Source: CAYXDO01 sp964463485 (GTDB lineage: Bacteria > Myxococcota > Kuafuiibacteriia > Kuafuiibacteriales > Kuafuiibacteriaceae). From it: a stretch of DNA of 64,000 nucleotides. Numbering within the stretch: the stretch's first letter is position 1; the number at the start of each line of letters is the position of its first letter. A program made the position numbers and the translations under genes. Below the pieces are notes generated by a model that was not told the DNA's origin, made no database searches, and saw only the letters and a program-made list of their open reading frames with translations. The DNA lies in assembly GCA_964463485.1 (NCBI GenBank), contig CAYXDO010000040.1, positions 1-64,000 on the forward strand. Reading direction: 5' to 3'. Shown here piece after piece: positions 51,852 through 59,472 of this stretch.

Positions 51852-52814
51852 GTGAAAGAGTTCTGGACCGGACTTTCGCTCACCGAGCTCATCGCGCTCC
51901 AGGATGAGATCAGTCGGCACATTCGTGCGAAGTTCGAGCGAAAGCTCGCGCTCGTGTTCACGGACGTCGTTGGTTCCACGGCGTATTTCAGCCGATTCGG
52001 CGACACCGCGGGCCGCGCGCTTTGTCAGCGGCACCTGAACATTTTGGACCGTGCCGTGGCGACATTGCAGGGGCGTGTGGTCGACACCGCGGGGGATGGC
52101 GCGTTCAGCGTGTTTCCGACCGTGGAGCGAGCGACCGAGGCCATGATCGCGCTGCAGCAGGGGATCTTGGGCGACAACCGAGAGGTCGGTGAAGATCACC
52201 GTCTCTCCGTTCGCGTAGGCATCCACTGGAACAACGTGCTGAGCGACGGAAAGATCGTCACGGGCGACGCCGTTCACGTCGCGGCGCGGGTGGCTTCCAC
52301 GGCCGACGCGGGTGAGATTCATCTCTCGCAGGACGCCGTGTCTGCGCTCCCGCCGCACGTCCGAGTCAACACGCGATCCCTCGGTCCCCACCCGCTCAAA
52401 GGTGTGCCGGCTCCTTTGGATATCTTTCGGCTCGACTGGCTGGACCCGAACCTCTTCCCGCGGTTCATTCGCGTGAACGAGACCCAGCAAGAGTTGCTGC
52501 TGCCCGATCAGGACGTCGTCACCTTTGGGCGCCTTGCGGTCCATGAAGGAAAGCGAGCCAACGACGTGGTGCTGGCGCACCCCGACGAGGACTCCGCGCG
52601 GCGAATCGGTCGTTGGCACTTCAAAATCCGGCGAGCTCCGGACGGCCTGCTGCTCTCGCCCGTGTCACGCGCCCCAACGGTGGTGGACGGGCGTTCGGTC
52701 CAGCCGGGAGAAGAAGCGAGAGTGCGCTCCGGAAGTATCGTGAGAGTTTCGGACGTCCTGACTCTGACTTTCCACGCCGCGCAGGCGGATCAGTCCACAC
52801 TCATCCTCGCCTAG
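51852..52814 (+). CDS. Class III nucleotide cyclase with FHA domain
   Basis: A 320-aa protein from GTG 51852. Residues about 30-195 are a class III adenylate/guanylate cyclase: ALVFTDVVGSTAYFSRFGD carries the first metal-binding Asp, and DTAGDGAFSVFP the second; GDAVHVAARVAS is the conserved region near the transition-state Arg/Asn. FHA domain at about 215-310: VVTFGRLAVHEGK, NDVVLAHPDED, IGRWHFKI, which binds phosphothreonine peptides. There is no transmembrane or GAF sensor, so input probably comes through phosphorylation by Hanks-type kinases such as the two in this window. Nucleotide preference cannot be decided with certainty. Confidence 0.9.
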   Translation: MKEFWTGLSLTELIALQDEISRHIRAKFERKLALVFTDVVGSTAYFSRFGDTAGRALCQRHLNILDRAVATLQGRVVDTAGDGAFSVFPTVERATEAMIALQQGILGDNREVGEDHRLSVRVGIHWNNVLSDGKIVTGDAVHVAARVASTADAGEIHLSQDAVSALPPHVRVNTRSLGPHPLKGVPAPLDIFRLDWLDPNLFPRFIRVNETQQELLLPDQDVVTFGRLAVHEGKRANDVVLAHPDEDSARRIGRWHFKIRRAPDGLLLSPVSRAPTVVDGRSVQPGEEARVRSGSIVRVSDVLTLTFHAAQADQSTLILA

Positions 52815-52821
52815 TCCGGCG

Positions 52822-53457
52822 TCAGTTTCCTTCGATCGGGAGCCCCGGCTCGAGGAGCTCGATGTCCCGCTCGAGCACGACCAAGAAGAGCAACCCGTCG
52901 GGACCCGCTTGGTACGCGTGCTCCGAACCAGCTTCCATGACGGTGAGCTCACCGGGAGCGCTCGTCTGACCGGAGGTGAGGTCGAGCAGCGAGCCTTCCA
53001 GGATCAAGACCGACTCCTTGCCGGTGTGTCGGTGGAGCGGGAATCGAACGGATGGGCCCATGTAGACCAGGCCGGGGTAGGCTTCGGCGCAGGAGGGTCC
53101 GGCCTGGAAATGCAAGAACCGAAAGCCCGCCGTGTACCCCGTCGTCCAGCGATGGATCGAGGCGACCTCAGAGAGGAGCTCGACCGCGCGACCGCGCGAC
53201 AAATCCACGAGCCTCATCACGTCGTCGATGACCGCCCCGAAGCGACGGATGACCGTCTCGTCTCGCGCCACGCTCTCGAAGAGTCGAACCTTGGTGGAAG
53301 GGAGCGGCAGGAGATTCGAAGGCGCGCGGCTCAGGAGGTCCAGCACCTCGAGCGCTTCGCGAAGCTCGTCGGGTGACGTACGCCTGAGCTCCTCGATCAC
53401 GCGGCGGCGCTCACGCTCGTCGCGCGCGTCGAGGATGAGCTCGAAGGCGCGAGTCAC
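52822..53457 (-). CDS. ChrR-type cupin anti-sigma factor
   Basis: A 211-aa protein starting with GTG 53455-53457, overlapping the sigma gene stop as GTGA. The first ~90 residues are helical. The C-terminal ~110 residues are a cupin of the ChrR type: PGLVYMGPSVRFPLHRHTGKESVLILEGSLLDL (metal-ligand-like HRH with E), then GELTVMEAGSEHAYQAGPDG. In Rhodobacter ChrR a zinc-binding anti-sigma domain is released on singlet oxygen; here the N-terminal HxxxCxxC zinc motif is not evident, so the signal or mechanism may differ. It is cotranscribed with the ECF sigma gene. Confidence 0.82.
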   Translation of the reverse strand: MTRAFELILDARDERERRRVIEELRRTSPDELREALEVLDLLSRAPSNLLPLPSTKVRLFESVARDETVIRRFGAVIDDVMRLVDLSRGRAVELLSEVASIHRWTTGYTAGFRFLHFQAGPSCAEAYPGLVYMGPSVRFPLHRHTGKESVLILEGSLLDLTSGQTSAPGELTVMEAGSEHAYQAGPDGLLFLVVLERDIELLEPGLPIEGN

Positions 53458-53996
53458 GCCGTTTCTCCGAGTCCTCGTCGCAGCTTCGCGATCGCTCCGG
53501 CCGTGCGCGACTTCACGGTGCCGATGGGAATGCTGAGGGTGTTGGCGATCTCCGAGGAAGAGAGCCCGGAGTAGTAGCTCAGCAAGATCACCTCGCGTTG
53601 AGCCTCTGGCAGCTCGGCGAGGCGCTGTCGAACTTTGTCGCGGTCGAGATCGGCGTCCGCTCCGCCGTCGATGGTGAGGTCGCTCCCGCGCACGTCAGAC
53701 CAGGATACGACGCGACGACGTGATGCGGATCGAAGGCGATCGAGCGCACGACTCCGTGTTCGAAGTGCGAGCCATGCTGCCACTGATCCTCGAGAGACAT
53801 CGTAGTCGGCTGCGCTGCGCCAGACCTCGAGAAACACATCATGCAGGAGGTCTTCGGCTTCCTTGCGATCGCCGAGCAGCCTGACGCCGAGCGCCAGCAT
53901 CGACGGCGCAAATTTGTCATACAGCTGCGAAAGAGCTGCGTGGTCGCCGCTTGCGAGCCGGTGAATCAGCTCGGCATCCCCTTCGGCGTCGCTCAC
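53454..53996 (-). CDS. ECF-type RNA polymerase sigma factor
   Basis: A 180-aa ECF sigma-70 factor starting at GTG 53994-53996. Region 2 (about 15-85): LYDKFAPSMLALGVRLLGDRKEAEDLLHDVFLEVW, then TRSRALDRLR. Region 4 (about 120-175): LPEAQREVILLSYYSGLSSSEIANTLSIPIGTVKSRTAGAIAKLRR, binding the -35 element. Pairing with a ChrR-type cupin gene (GTGA overlap) places it with sigma factors of photo-oxidative or envelope stress. It is divergent from the CPBP gene; only 60 bp separate their starts, a likely autoregulated region. Confidence 0.93.
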   Translation of the reverse strand: MSDAEGDAELIHRLASGDHAALSQLYDKFAPSMLALGVRLLGDRKEAEDLLHDVFLEVWRSAADYDVSRGSVAAWLALRTRSRALDRLRSASRRRVVSWSDVRGSDLTIDGGADADLDRDKVRQRLAELPEAQREVILLSYYSGLSSSEIANTLSIPIGTVKSRTAGAIAKLRRGLGETA

Positions 53997-54056
53997 GGCG
54001 GCAGCCTACCTCAAGCTAGGGGTTCAAAGCAGGACCCAGTGGAGTAGATTTCTGGC
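53997..54056. promoter_or_regulatory. 60-bp divergent promoter region of the sigma/ChrR and CPBP-CarH operons
   Basis: The starts of the ECF sigma gene (minus) and the CPBP gene (plus) are 60 bp apart, so both promoters overlap here. TTCAAAGC and GTAGATTT are the only AT-bearing tracts; no ECF-type GGAAC/CGTC pair is evident to me. Confidence 0.4.
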
Positions 54057-54602
54057 GTGTCGTTCGTTCGAGCGGCCGTGGTGTTTTACGCGGTCATGTT
54101 CGGTGCTGCTCTGATCGTCGGGAAAGCTCGCGGCGTTCCCCTGTTCTTCGATCCGGCTCGATCGAGCGTTCGACTGGTCTGGCTTGGGCTTGTGGCAGGC
54201 TCAGCGTTCGGCGGCGTCGTTGCCTTGCTCACCAGGAAGCTCCACGGGCGGTCGCGGGGCCTCGATGAGCTGTTTGGGCACTTCGCGAAAACGATAGGGC
54301 CGGTAGGTTGGCGCGAGGCGTTCGTGTTGGCCTCGACGAGCGCGGTTGCAGAGGAAGCCCTGTTTCGCGGCGCCATCCAGCCAGCTATCGGACTGATGTG
54401 GGCGTCAATCGTGTTTGGGCTTGTCCACATTCCGCCTAGAGTTTCGCTCGTGACCTGGACGGCCTTTGCACTCGGCGTCGGGTTCGCGCTCGGTTGGCTC
54501 GCGGATCGCACGGGAAATCTCGCGGGGCCGATCGCTGCCCACTTCGTGATGAATCTATTCAACCTCGAGCTCGCCGGCCGCGTCGCCAAGGGGGCCGCAT
54601 GA
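54057..54602 (+). CDS. CPBP-family intramembrane metalloprotease
   Basis: A 181-aa membrane protein of the CAAX/Abi family from GTG 54057. It carries the three catalytic motifs: EEALFR (EExxxR, near residue 100), FGLVHIP (FxxxH, near 122) and HFVMN (HxxxN/B, near 163). At least four transmembrane segments are visible. In bacteria such proteases process peptides or membrane-bound regulators. It overlaps the CarH-like gene by ATGA, so the two are coexpressed, and it is divergent from an ECF sigma gene. Its substrate could be a regulator in that stress circuit; that is inference. Confidence 0.9.
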   Translation: MSFVRAAVVFYAVMFGAALIVGKARGVPLFFDPARSSVRLVWLGLVAGSAFGGVVALLTRKLHGRSRGLDELFGHFAKTIGPVGWREAFVLASTSAVAEEALFRGAIQPAIGLMWASIVFGLVHIPPRVSLVTWTAFALGVGFALGWLADRTGNLAGPIAAHFVMNLFNLELAGRVAKGAA

Positions 54603-55483
54603 ACCCTCCGCGCGAAGCCCGTCATCGCATCGGCGCGGTGGCCTCCCTCACTGGCCTGTCCACCCATGCGATCCGTGCATGGGAGCGACGTTATGGCGCG
54701 GTCGAGCCCGTGCGAACGCCGGCGGGCGACCGTTTGTACTCGGACGATGACGTCGCCCGATTGGGGCTCATGGGGACGCTCACGAAGCTCGGCCATGGGA
54801 TCCGAGAGATCGCGCGTCTGTCGATCGACGAGCTGCGCTCCCTCACCGAGCGTCACGACAACCTCGAGCGAAAGCGCGCCTCCGACGAATCCGCGCTCGC
54901 AAAGCTCGTCGCCGCTTTGGATGTCGCCGCGCTGTCTCGCGGGATCCGCGCGCGAGCCTTGGAGCTCAATGCACGCGAGCTCGTGATGGATGTCTTGATC
55001 CCGCTCTTGCAGCAGGTCGGGACGGAGTGGGAGGTCGGCCGACTTGGGCCGCGCCACGAGCACATGACCACCGCGATCGTTCGACAGCGACTCGACGGCA
55101 TCATCTCGGGCGCCGATCCGGGCCCGGACGCGAAGGTCGCGATCGCCAGCACGCTGAGCGGTGAGCTCCACGAGGTCGGCGCGTTGGCCGGTCTCGCGCT
55201 CGCGGCGATCCGCGGATTTCGCGTCGTCTACCTCGGACCGAACCTGCCTGCGTTCGAGATCGCGGAGACCGCGATCTACACGAACGCGAGCCTCGTCTTG
55301 ATCTCTGCGTTGAGCGGCGCGGCACCTGCCATCCTGGAGCTCCGACGGGCGCTGCCCGAACCGATCGCGCTGATCGTCGGGGGCCCCGGCGCGAGCGGCG
55401 TCGAGGCATGGCCAGACGGCCCGCGCATGGAGTCCCTCGACGAGCTCGAGCAGTGGCTGCTCGAACAATCCCCCAAGCGATGA
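54599..55483 (+). CDS. MerR-family B12-binding regulator, CarH-like photoreceptor
   Basis: A 294-aa protein from ATG 54599, overlapping the CPBP gene by ATGA. N-terminal MerR HTH (about 8-75): IGAVASLTGLSTHAIRAWERRYGAVEPVRTPAGDRLYSDDDV. Residues about 95-170 are the four-helix cap (EWEVGRLGPRHEHMTTAIVRQRL; the W and E/H residues match, from memory, the light-dependent CarH cap). The B12 domain (about 175-290) has GELHEVG, whose His is the cobalt lower ligand, and GLALAAIRGFRVVYLGPNLP and IVGGPGA. Without light and adenosylcobalamin CarH tetramers repress carotenoid genes in Myxococcus. Adjacent to ECF/ChrR, it suggests a light-stress locus. Confidence 0.85.
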   Translation: MNPPREARHRIGAVASLTGLSTHAIRAWERRYGAVEPVRTPAGDRLYSDDDVARLGLMGTLTKLGHGIREIARLSIDELRSLTERHDNLERKRASDESALAKLVAALDVAALSRGIRARALELNARELVMDVLIPLLQQVGTEWEVGRLGPRHEHMTTAIVRQRLDGIISGADPGPDAKVAIASTLSGELHEVGALAGLALAAIRGFRVVYLGPNLPAFEIAETAIYTNASLVLISALSGAAPAILELRRALPEPIALIVGGPGASGVEAWPDGPRMESLDELEQWLLEQSPKR

Positions 55484-55524
55484 GCGCTGGAAGTGCGGGC
55501 GCGATTGCTCGATGCTGAGGGCCG

Positions 55525-56298
55525 GTGCGAGTCATCAGCCTCAACGTGAACGGGATCCGCTCGGCGTGTGAGAAGGGGCTTTGGTCGTGGCTCACTCGGC
55601 AGAACGCCGACGTCATCTGCCTTCAAGAGCTGCGTGCGCATCCGGAACAGCTCCCCGAACAGCTCACCCGGTCGCGCGGCTACCACACGCACTTTCTCCA
55701 TGCGGACCGCCGAGGCTACAGCGGCGTGGCTGTGCTGACGCGGGAGAGACCGTCGTCGGTGCAGCGCGGGCTAGGCTGGGCCGACGTCGATTCGGAAGCG
55801 CGTTATTTGCGAGTCGATTTCGAGCGGCTCGCGGTCGCGTCGATCTACGTACCTTCGGGATCGAGCGGGGAGGAGCGCCAAGGGTTCAAGATGAAGTTCT
55901 TGGATCGGTTGGCGCCGTTTCTGACGGAGCTCAAGCGAGAGGGGAAGGAAGCGATCGTCGCCGGCGACTTCAACGTCGCGCACACGAAGCTCGATCTCGC
56001 GAACTGGCGAGGGAACCAGAAGAACTCCGGCTTCCTCCCCGAAGAACGCGCCTTTTTGGATCGGCTCTACGGAGAGCTCGGCTGGGTCGATGCGTTCCGG
56101 GTCGTGCAGAAAGAGCCAGGGCACTACACGTGGTGGTCCAATCGCGGTCGAGCGTGGGACAAGAACGTGGGCTGGCGGCTCGATCTTCAAGTCGTGACGC
56201 CGGGATTGGAAGAGCGGGTCCAAGCTGCCACGATCTACACTCGCAAACGATTCTCCGATCACGCTCCGCTCGTGATCGACTATCGGATCGACCCGTGA
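55525..56298 (+). CDS. xth: Exodeoxyribonuclease III / AP endonuclease
   Basis: A 257-aa enzyme from GTG 55525. Motifs: SLNVNGIRSACEKGLWSWL (N for metal), VICLQELRA (E near residue 35), SIYVPSG, VAGDFNVAHTKLDLANW (D/N catalytic pair), PGHYTWWSNRGRAWDKNVGWRLD, and SDHAPLVIDY (final D-H). All catalytic residues are present. It cleaves the DNA backbone 5' of abasic sites and removes 3' blocked ends in base-excision repair, suiting an oxidative-stress neighbourhood. Length is as usual for ExoA/XthA (about 250-270). Its stop overlaps the DUF3025 start (GTGA). Confidence 0.95.
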   Translation: MRVISLNVNGIRSACEKGLWSWLTRQNADVICLQELRAHPEQLPEQLTRSRGYHTHFLHADRRGYSGVAVLTRERPSSVQRGLGWADVDSEARYLRVDFERLAVASIYVPSGSSGEERQGFKMKFLDRLAPFLTELKREGKEAIVAGDFNVAHTKLDLANWRGNQKNSGFLPEERAFLDRLYGELGWVDAFRVVQKEPGHYTWWSNRGRAWDKNVGWRLDLQVVTPGLEERVQAATIYTRKRFSDHAPLVIDYRIDP

Positions 56299-57128
56299 GC
56301 GTTCGGGAGCGCGTCGCAGATCCGCGGTTCTGGCCGATCCGCTCCACGATCCTCGAACGGTTCGGCGACGCCGACGAAGCTCCTCCGCCGGTCGGGTCCT
56401 GGGGAGCGAGGCTCGACGGCCTGACACTCCCGGTGTCCTTTGCGCCGCAGCCTCCGCGCAATCGACGCCAGAAGTACGCGAGCCGCACCTACTACCAACG
56501 CATCGTGCTCGAGCGAGTGGTGCCGAGCCGCGAAGGCAACTGGCACGACTTCTTCAACATGCTCGTGTGGACGACCTTTCCGAGGGCGAAGCTCGCGATT
56601 CATTCGCGCGAGCTCGAGCTCCTCGAGGAGCACCTCGACGCTCCGGGTCGAACGAACGCGGAGGACACTCTCTCCCTGCTAGACGAAGGCGGCGCCGTGG
56701 CGCTCGTCGATGGCGAAGAGGCAAAGGAAGCGCTAGAGCGCGAGGACGGAGCCGCGATTTCGCGCTGCGCGGAGCGACGAGCTTGCCGCGTCGCGATCAT
56801 CGGCCACGCGATCTACGAGCACCTGTGGCTCCGGCAAATGAACGTGTTCGCGATGCTCGCGCCGCTACGAGGCAGCGTGCCCGAACGGAGCGAGCTCGTG
56901 TCGAAGGCGTTCGACGAGCTCCTGGCAGAGGCGATCGGCGGCCGAACGTTTTCGTTGGAGTCCAAACGATACGGGCGGCTGAGCTTGGACGGACTCCTGG
57001 GAGCGCAGGCATCTTGCCTTCGCGGACTCCTGGGAGCGCAGGCATCTTGCCTGCGCCTAAGCTTCGCGGACGAACTGGGAAGGGAGGGCCAGGCCAGGCT
57101 ACTCAGCACTACTGTGTCAGATTCGTAG
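56295..57128 (+). CDS. DUF3025 protein with repeat-encoded C-terminus
   Basis: A 277-aa protein from GTG 56295, overlapping the exonuclease stop as GTGA. The block YYQRIVLERVVPSREGNWHDFFNMLVWTTFPRAK and AIIGHAIYEHLWL is characteristic of DUF3025, a family of unknown function. The family part ends near residue 232 (about 56990). The last ~45 codons lie within two REP-like palindromes (57003-57056), which translate as two near-identical LLGAQASCLR units, and the start of the hairpin MITE at 57105, which supplies the TAG stop. The native stop has been lost and the tail is read from repeats. Confidence 0.82.
   Translation: MSVRERVADPRFWPIRSTILERFGDADEAPPPVGSWGARLDGLTLPVSFAPQPPRNRRQKYASRTYYQRIVLERVVPSREGNWHDFFNMLVWTTFPRAKLAIHSRELELLEEHLDAPGRTNAEDTLSLLDEGGAVALVDGEEAKEALEREDGAAISRCAERRACRVAIIGHAIYEHLWLRQMNVFAMLAPLRGSVPERSELVSKAFDELLAEAIGGRTFSLESKRYGRLSLDGLLGAQASCLRGLLGAQASCLRLSFADELGREGQARLLSTTVSDS
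56998..57073. repeat. Two REP-like palindromes inside the DUF3025 frame
   Basis: Two copies of the dispersed GGGAGCGCAGGCATCTTGCC unit lie 33 bp apart (cores 57003-57023, one mismatch, and 57036-57056, perfect), followed by AAGCTTCGCGGAC. They are in the same orientation and in frame with the DUF3025 gene. A further copy in opposite orientation lies at 57359-57379. Confidence 0.85.
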
Positions 57129-57340
57129 TCCTCGAAATCCTTCGAGCACGAGCACGAGCACGAAGGCTTTCGAGCATTCGAACGAAGTTCACTCTTGTCC
57201 CTTTGAGCACTCGACAATCGTGCTCGTGCTCGTGCTCGTTCGTGCTCGTGCTTGTGCTCGCGCTCGTTCGTGCTCGTGCTCGTTCGTGCTCGTGCTCGTG
57301 CTCGTGCTCGAAAAACGTACGGGACTTCGTTGTGTTAGAC
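57105..57340. mobile_element. Hairpin MITE with GAGCAC arrays (copy 2)
   Basis: The left end AGCACTACTGTGTCA (57105-57119) matches the terminal repeat of copy 1; the right end (GTGTTAGAC near 57331-57339) is decayed. Between them lie CGAGCACGAGCACG units and a longer CGTGCTCG array with extra units. The core TTCGAGCATTCGAACGAAG and CACTCTTGTCC is the reverse complement of copy 1's core, so the whole element is in opposite orientation. It separates the convergent DUF3025 and PilZ genes. Confidence 0.82.
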
Positions 57341-57398
57341 GGGCTCCGTGCAATGGAGCCGCAGGCAAGATGCCTGCGGTCCCAGGCAAAGATTGATT

Positions 57399-57713
57399 TC
57401 AATCTTCGGAGAGCGGCAGGCCTTCGATCGCCTGGAGCATCGGGCCTTCGAGGATCTCGTCGAACTGGACGCCGATCGATCCGGAGTCGACGTCGACGCG
57501 CAACACCGTACCGGTGATGGCGTAGGTCGCGAGCTTGCCGCACAAGATCCACGCGGTCTCTCCGCGGACGACGCTCGTGCCGGGCTCGAGCTCGAGGCCC
57601 ATCCCGTGGGGCGAGACGTCGCGAACCATGGCGACGTGCGTGGTCGATCCCAGGTGAACCTGCGCGGGTTCTCCGACAAGGCGACGGGCTGAACGCCGGT
57701 CCTCCCGACCCAT
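57399..57713 (-). CDS. PilZ-domain protein
   Basis: A 104-aa single-domain PilZ protein. RRSARR (residues about 6-11) gives the RxxxR half and VRDVSPHGMGLEL (about 30-42) the [D/N]xSxxG half of the cyclic-di-GMP site; both are intact, so binding is likely. The C-terminal strands (AITGTVLRVDVDSGSIGVQF) complete the barrel. Short stand-alone PilZ proteins act as c-di-GMP adaptors in motility or surface polysaccharide control. It is divergent from the second kinase gene (81 bp between starts). Confidence 0.88.
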   Translation of the reverse strand: MGREDRRSARRLVGEPAQVHLGSTTHVAMVRDVSPHGMGLELEPGTSVVRGETAWILCGKLATYAITGTVLRVDVDSGSIGVQFDEILEGPMLQAIEGLPLSED

Positions 57714-57794
57714 TCGTCGACACTACTCCAAAGCGAGCACAGCGGACCTCGGTTCTTTGGCAAGGCACGACGAACGCGCGATGATGGCTGACGC

Positions 57795-59465
57795 ATGGTC
57801 CAGGCCGAGACGTACCCTCTGCGGTTCGGCCCGTTCACCCTCCTGCGGCTCTTGGGCGCCGGAGGAATGGGAAAGGCTTACTTGGCTCGCCATCCTGGAT
57901 GGCCCGGCCTGCTCGTCGTCAAGCGCATGCACGCGCACTTCCTCGAGGACAAGACGAGCTTCAAGCGCTTCGTACACGAGGCCAAGGTCGCCAGCTTCGT
58001 GCGGCACCCTTCCGTCGCCGCGATGGTGGCCATGGGCACCACGGGCAAGGAGCCGTTCTTCGCCACCGAGTACGTCTTCGGCCTCGCGGGCATCGAGATC
58101 TTGGATTCGCTCGTGAAGGTCCGAGCGCGCGCGCCTCTGGCAGTAGGCCTGTATCTCTGCCTGGACCTTCTGAAAGGAGTGGAAGCGATTCACGACGCGG
58201 TCGACACGGAGACCGGCGAGCCCCTGGGCCTCATTCACCGCGACGTCGGCATGCGCAACGTCCTCGTGGGCTTCGACGGAGGCTTGCGCATCATCGATCT
58301 CGGGCTCGGAAAGTCGATGTTGGCCGACTGGCACACCGCGACCAACGTGATCGCCGGGTCGCCGGACTACATGCCTCCGGAGCAAGCGGTCGGAAAGCGA
58401 GTGGACCGGCGAGCGGATGTCTACGCCACCGCGGTCGTCGCCTGGGAGATCCTGACCGGCAAGAAGAGGATCGACGAAGCCAACCTGGCTCGTCGCATCG
58501 CGCGAGCCGTTCAAGCGCGACCGGAGCCGCTGTCCGAACATTGCCCCGAAGCCTCCAAGGAGCTCGAGGCCGCGCTCATGGAAGCGATGGCCTCCGACGC
58601 GGAAGATCGAATGCCGCAGATCAAGGGGCTCCTCGAAGCTGTCGAGCGTGAGCTCGTTCGCGTCGCTCCGAGCACGCAGCGCGCTGACGTGGTGGCCTGG
58701 CTCGACGAGGCCTTCGGCGAGATCAAAACCCAACGAAGCCGGGAGCTCGCCGATGTCAGCACGCCCTCCGACGAAGACGAGACCGAGGAGCCTGGTGATC
58801 AAACCCAGATCCTCGCAGCCCAGCCGGCGATCTTCCAACGCGCGCCGGGCGCGAGCCGGCCGATGAGCCATGATCTGTCCGCATCGGCACCCAAACCCGA
58901 AGCGATGGGAGCGCTCGCTGGTGCGCTCGAGAAGCTCCAACAGCTGGGAGCTCGCGTTCGGTCCGCGCTCGTCGAAGTCTGGCGCGAGCTACGGGCGCAA
59001 CGGAGCGCGACGCAAGCGGCGTTCCTGTCGATGTTCGCGTTGGTGGTGGTGCTGTTCGGTGCGGTCGTGCTCGGACCCTCTGACCAGCCTTCACCGAGGC
59101 CGGTCGAACGCCCACGGATCGTGGTGAAGGACGAGCCGCCGCCGCCCCCTCCGCCGCCCCCTCCGCCGACACCTACGGTCGAAGCGACGCCAATCGAAGC
59201 GCCAATCGAGACGCCGACCGAAGCGCCGACCGACCTCGACGCCGCGCTCGAGCCGCCCCTGGTGGCGCCAGGCTCGCCCGTCGCACCGGACCTCGCGGCG
59301 CAGAAGCGCTCACTCTCCGAGCGAATGAAACGGCTCCGGCGCGTTCGATTCGACGTCGACTTTCAACGTCAGCTCACGCGCTTGGGGCAGCAGCTCACCC
59401 GCGCCAAGACGACCGCGGAGCTCGACGAGATCGCGGGCAAGCTCCGACGACTCGAACGGATGTGA
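57795..59465 (+). CDS. Membrane-anchored Ser/Thr protein kinase (DLG variant)
   Basis: A 556-aa Hanks-type kinase from ATG 57795. Catalytic domain at about 10-285: GAGGMGKAYLA (21-31), K43 in LVVKRM, HRDVGMRN with D150 and N155, and DLG (168-170) where DFG is usual; this is conservative and activity is expected. A linker (about 290-405) with SELD-type acidic stretches precedes one transmembrane helix (about 411-432, AAFLSMFALVVVLFGAVVLG), a polyproline run (about 447-458) and an outer coiled helix (about 515-555). There is no sensor domain such as PASTA. It lies beside a PilZ gene and 8 kb from the cyclase-FHA gene; no operon partner. Confidence 0.93.
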   Translation: MVQAETYPLRFGPFTLLRLLGAGGMGKAYLARHPGWPGLLVVKRMHAHFLEDKTSFKRFVHEAKVASFVRHPSVAAMVAMGTTGKEPFFATEYVFGLAGIEILDSLVKVRARAPLAVGLYLCLDLLKGVEAIHDAVDTETGEPLGLIHRDVGMRNVLVGFDGGLRIIDLGLGKSMLADWHTATNVIAGSPDYMPPEQAVGKRVDRRADVYATAVVAWEILTGKKRIDEANLARRIARAVQARPEPLSEHCPEASKELEAALMEAMASDAEDRMPQIKGLLEAVERELVRVAPSTQRADVVAWLDEAFGEIKTQRSRELADVSTPSDEDETEEPGDQTQILAAQPAIFQRAPGASRPMSHDLSASAPKPEAMGALAGALEKLQQLGARVRSALVEVWRELRAQRSATQAAFLSMFALVVVLFGAVVLGPSDQPSPRPVERPRIVVKDEPPPPPPPPPPPTPTVEATPIEAPIETPTEAPTDLDAALEPPLVAPGSPVAPDLAAQKRSLSERMKRLRRVRFDVDFQRQLTRLGQQLTRAKTTAELDEIAGKLRRLERM

Positions 59466-59472
59466 ACGAAGC

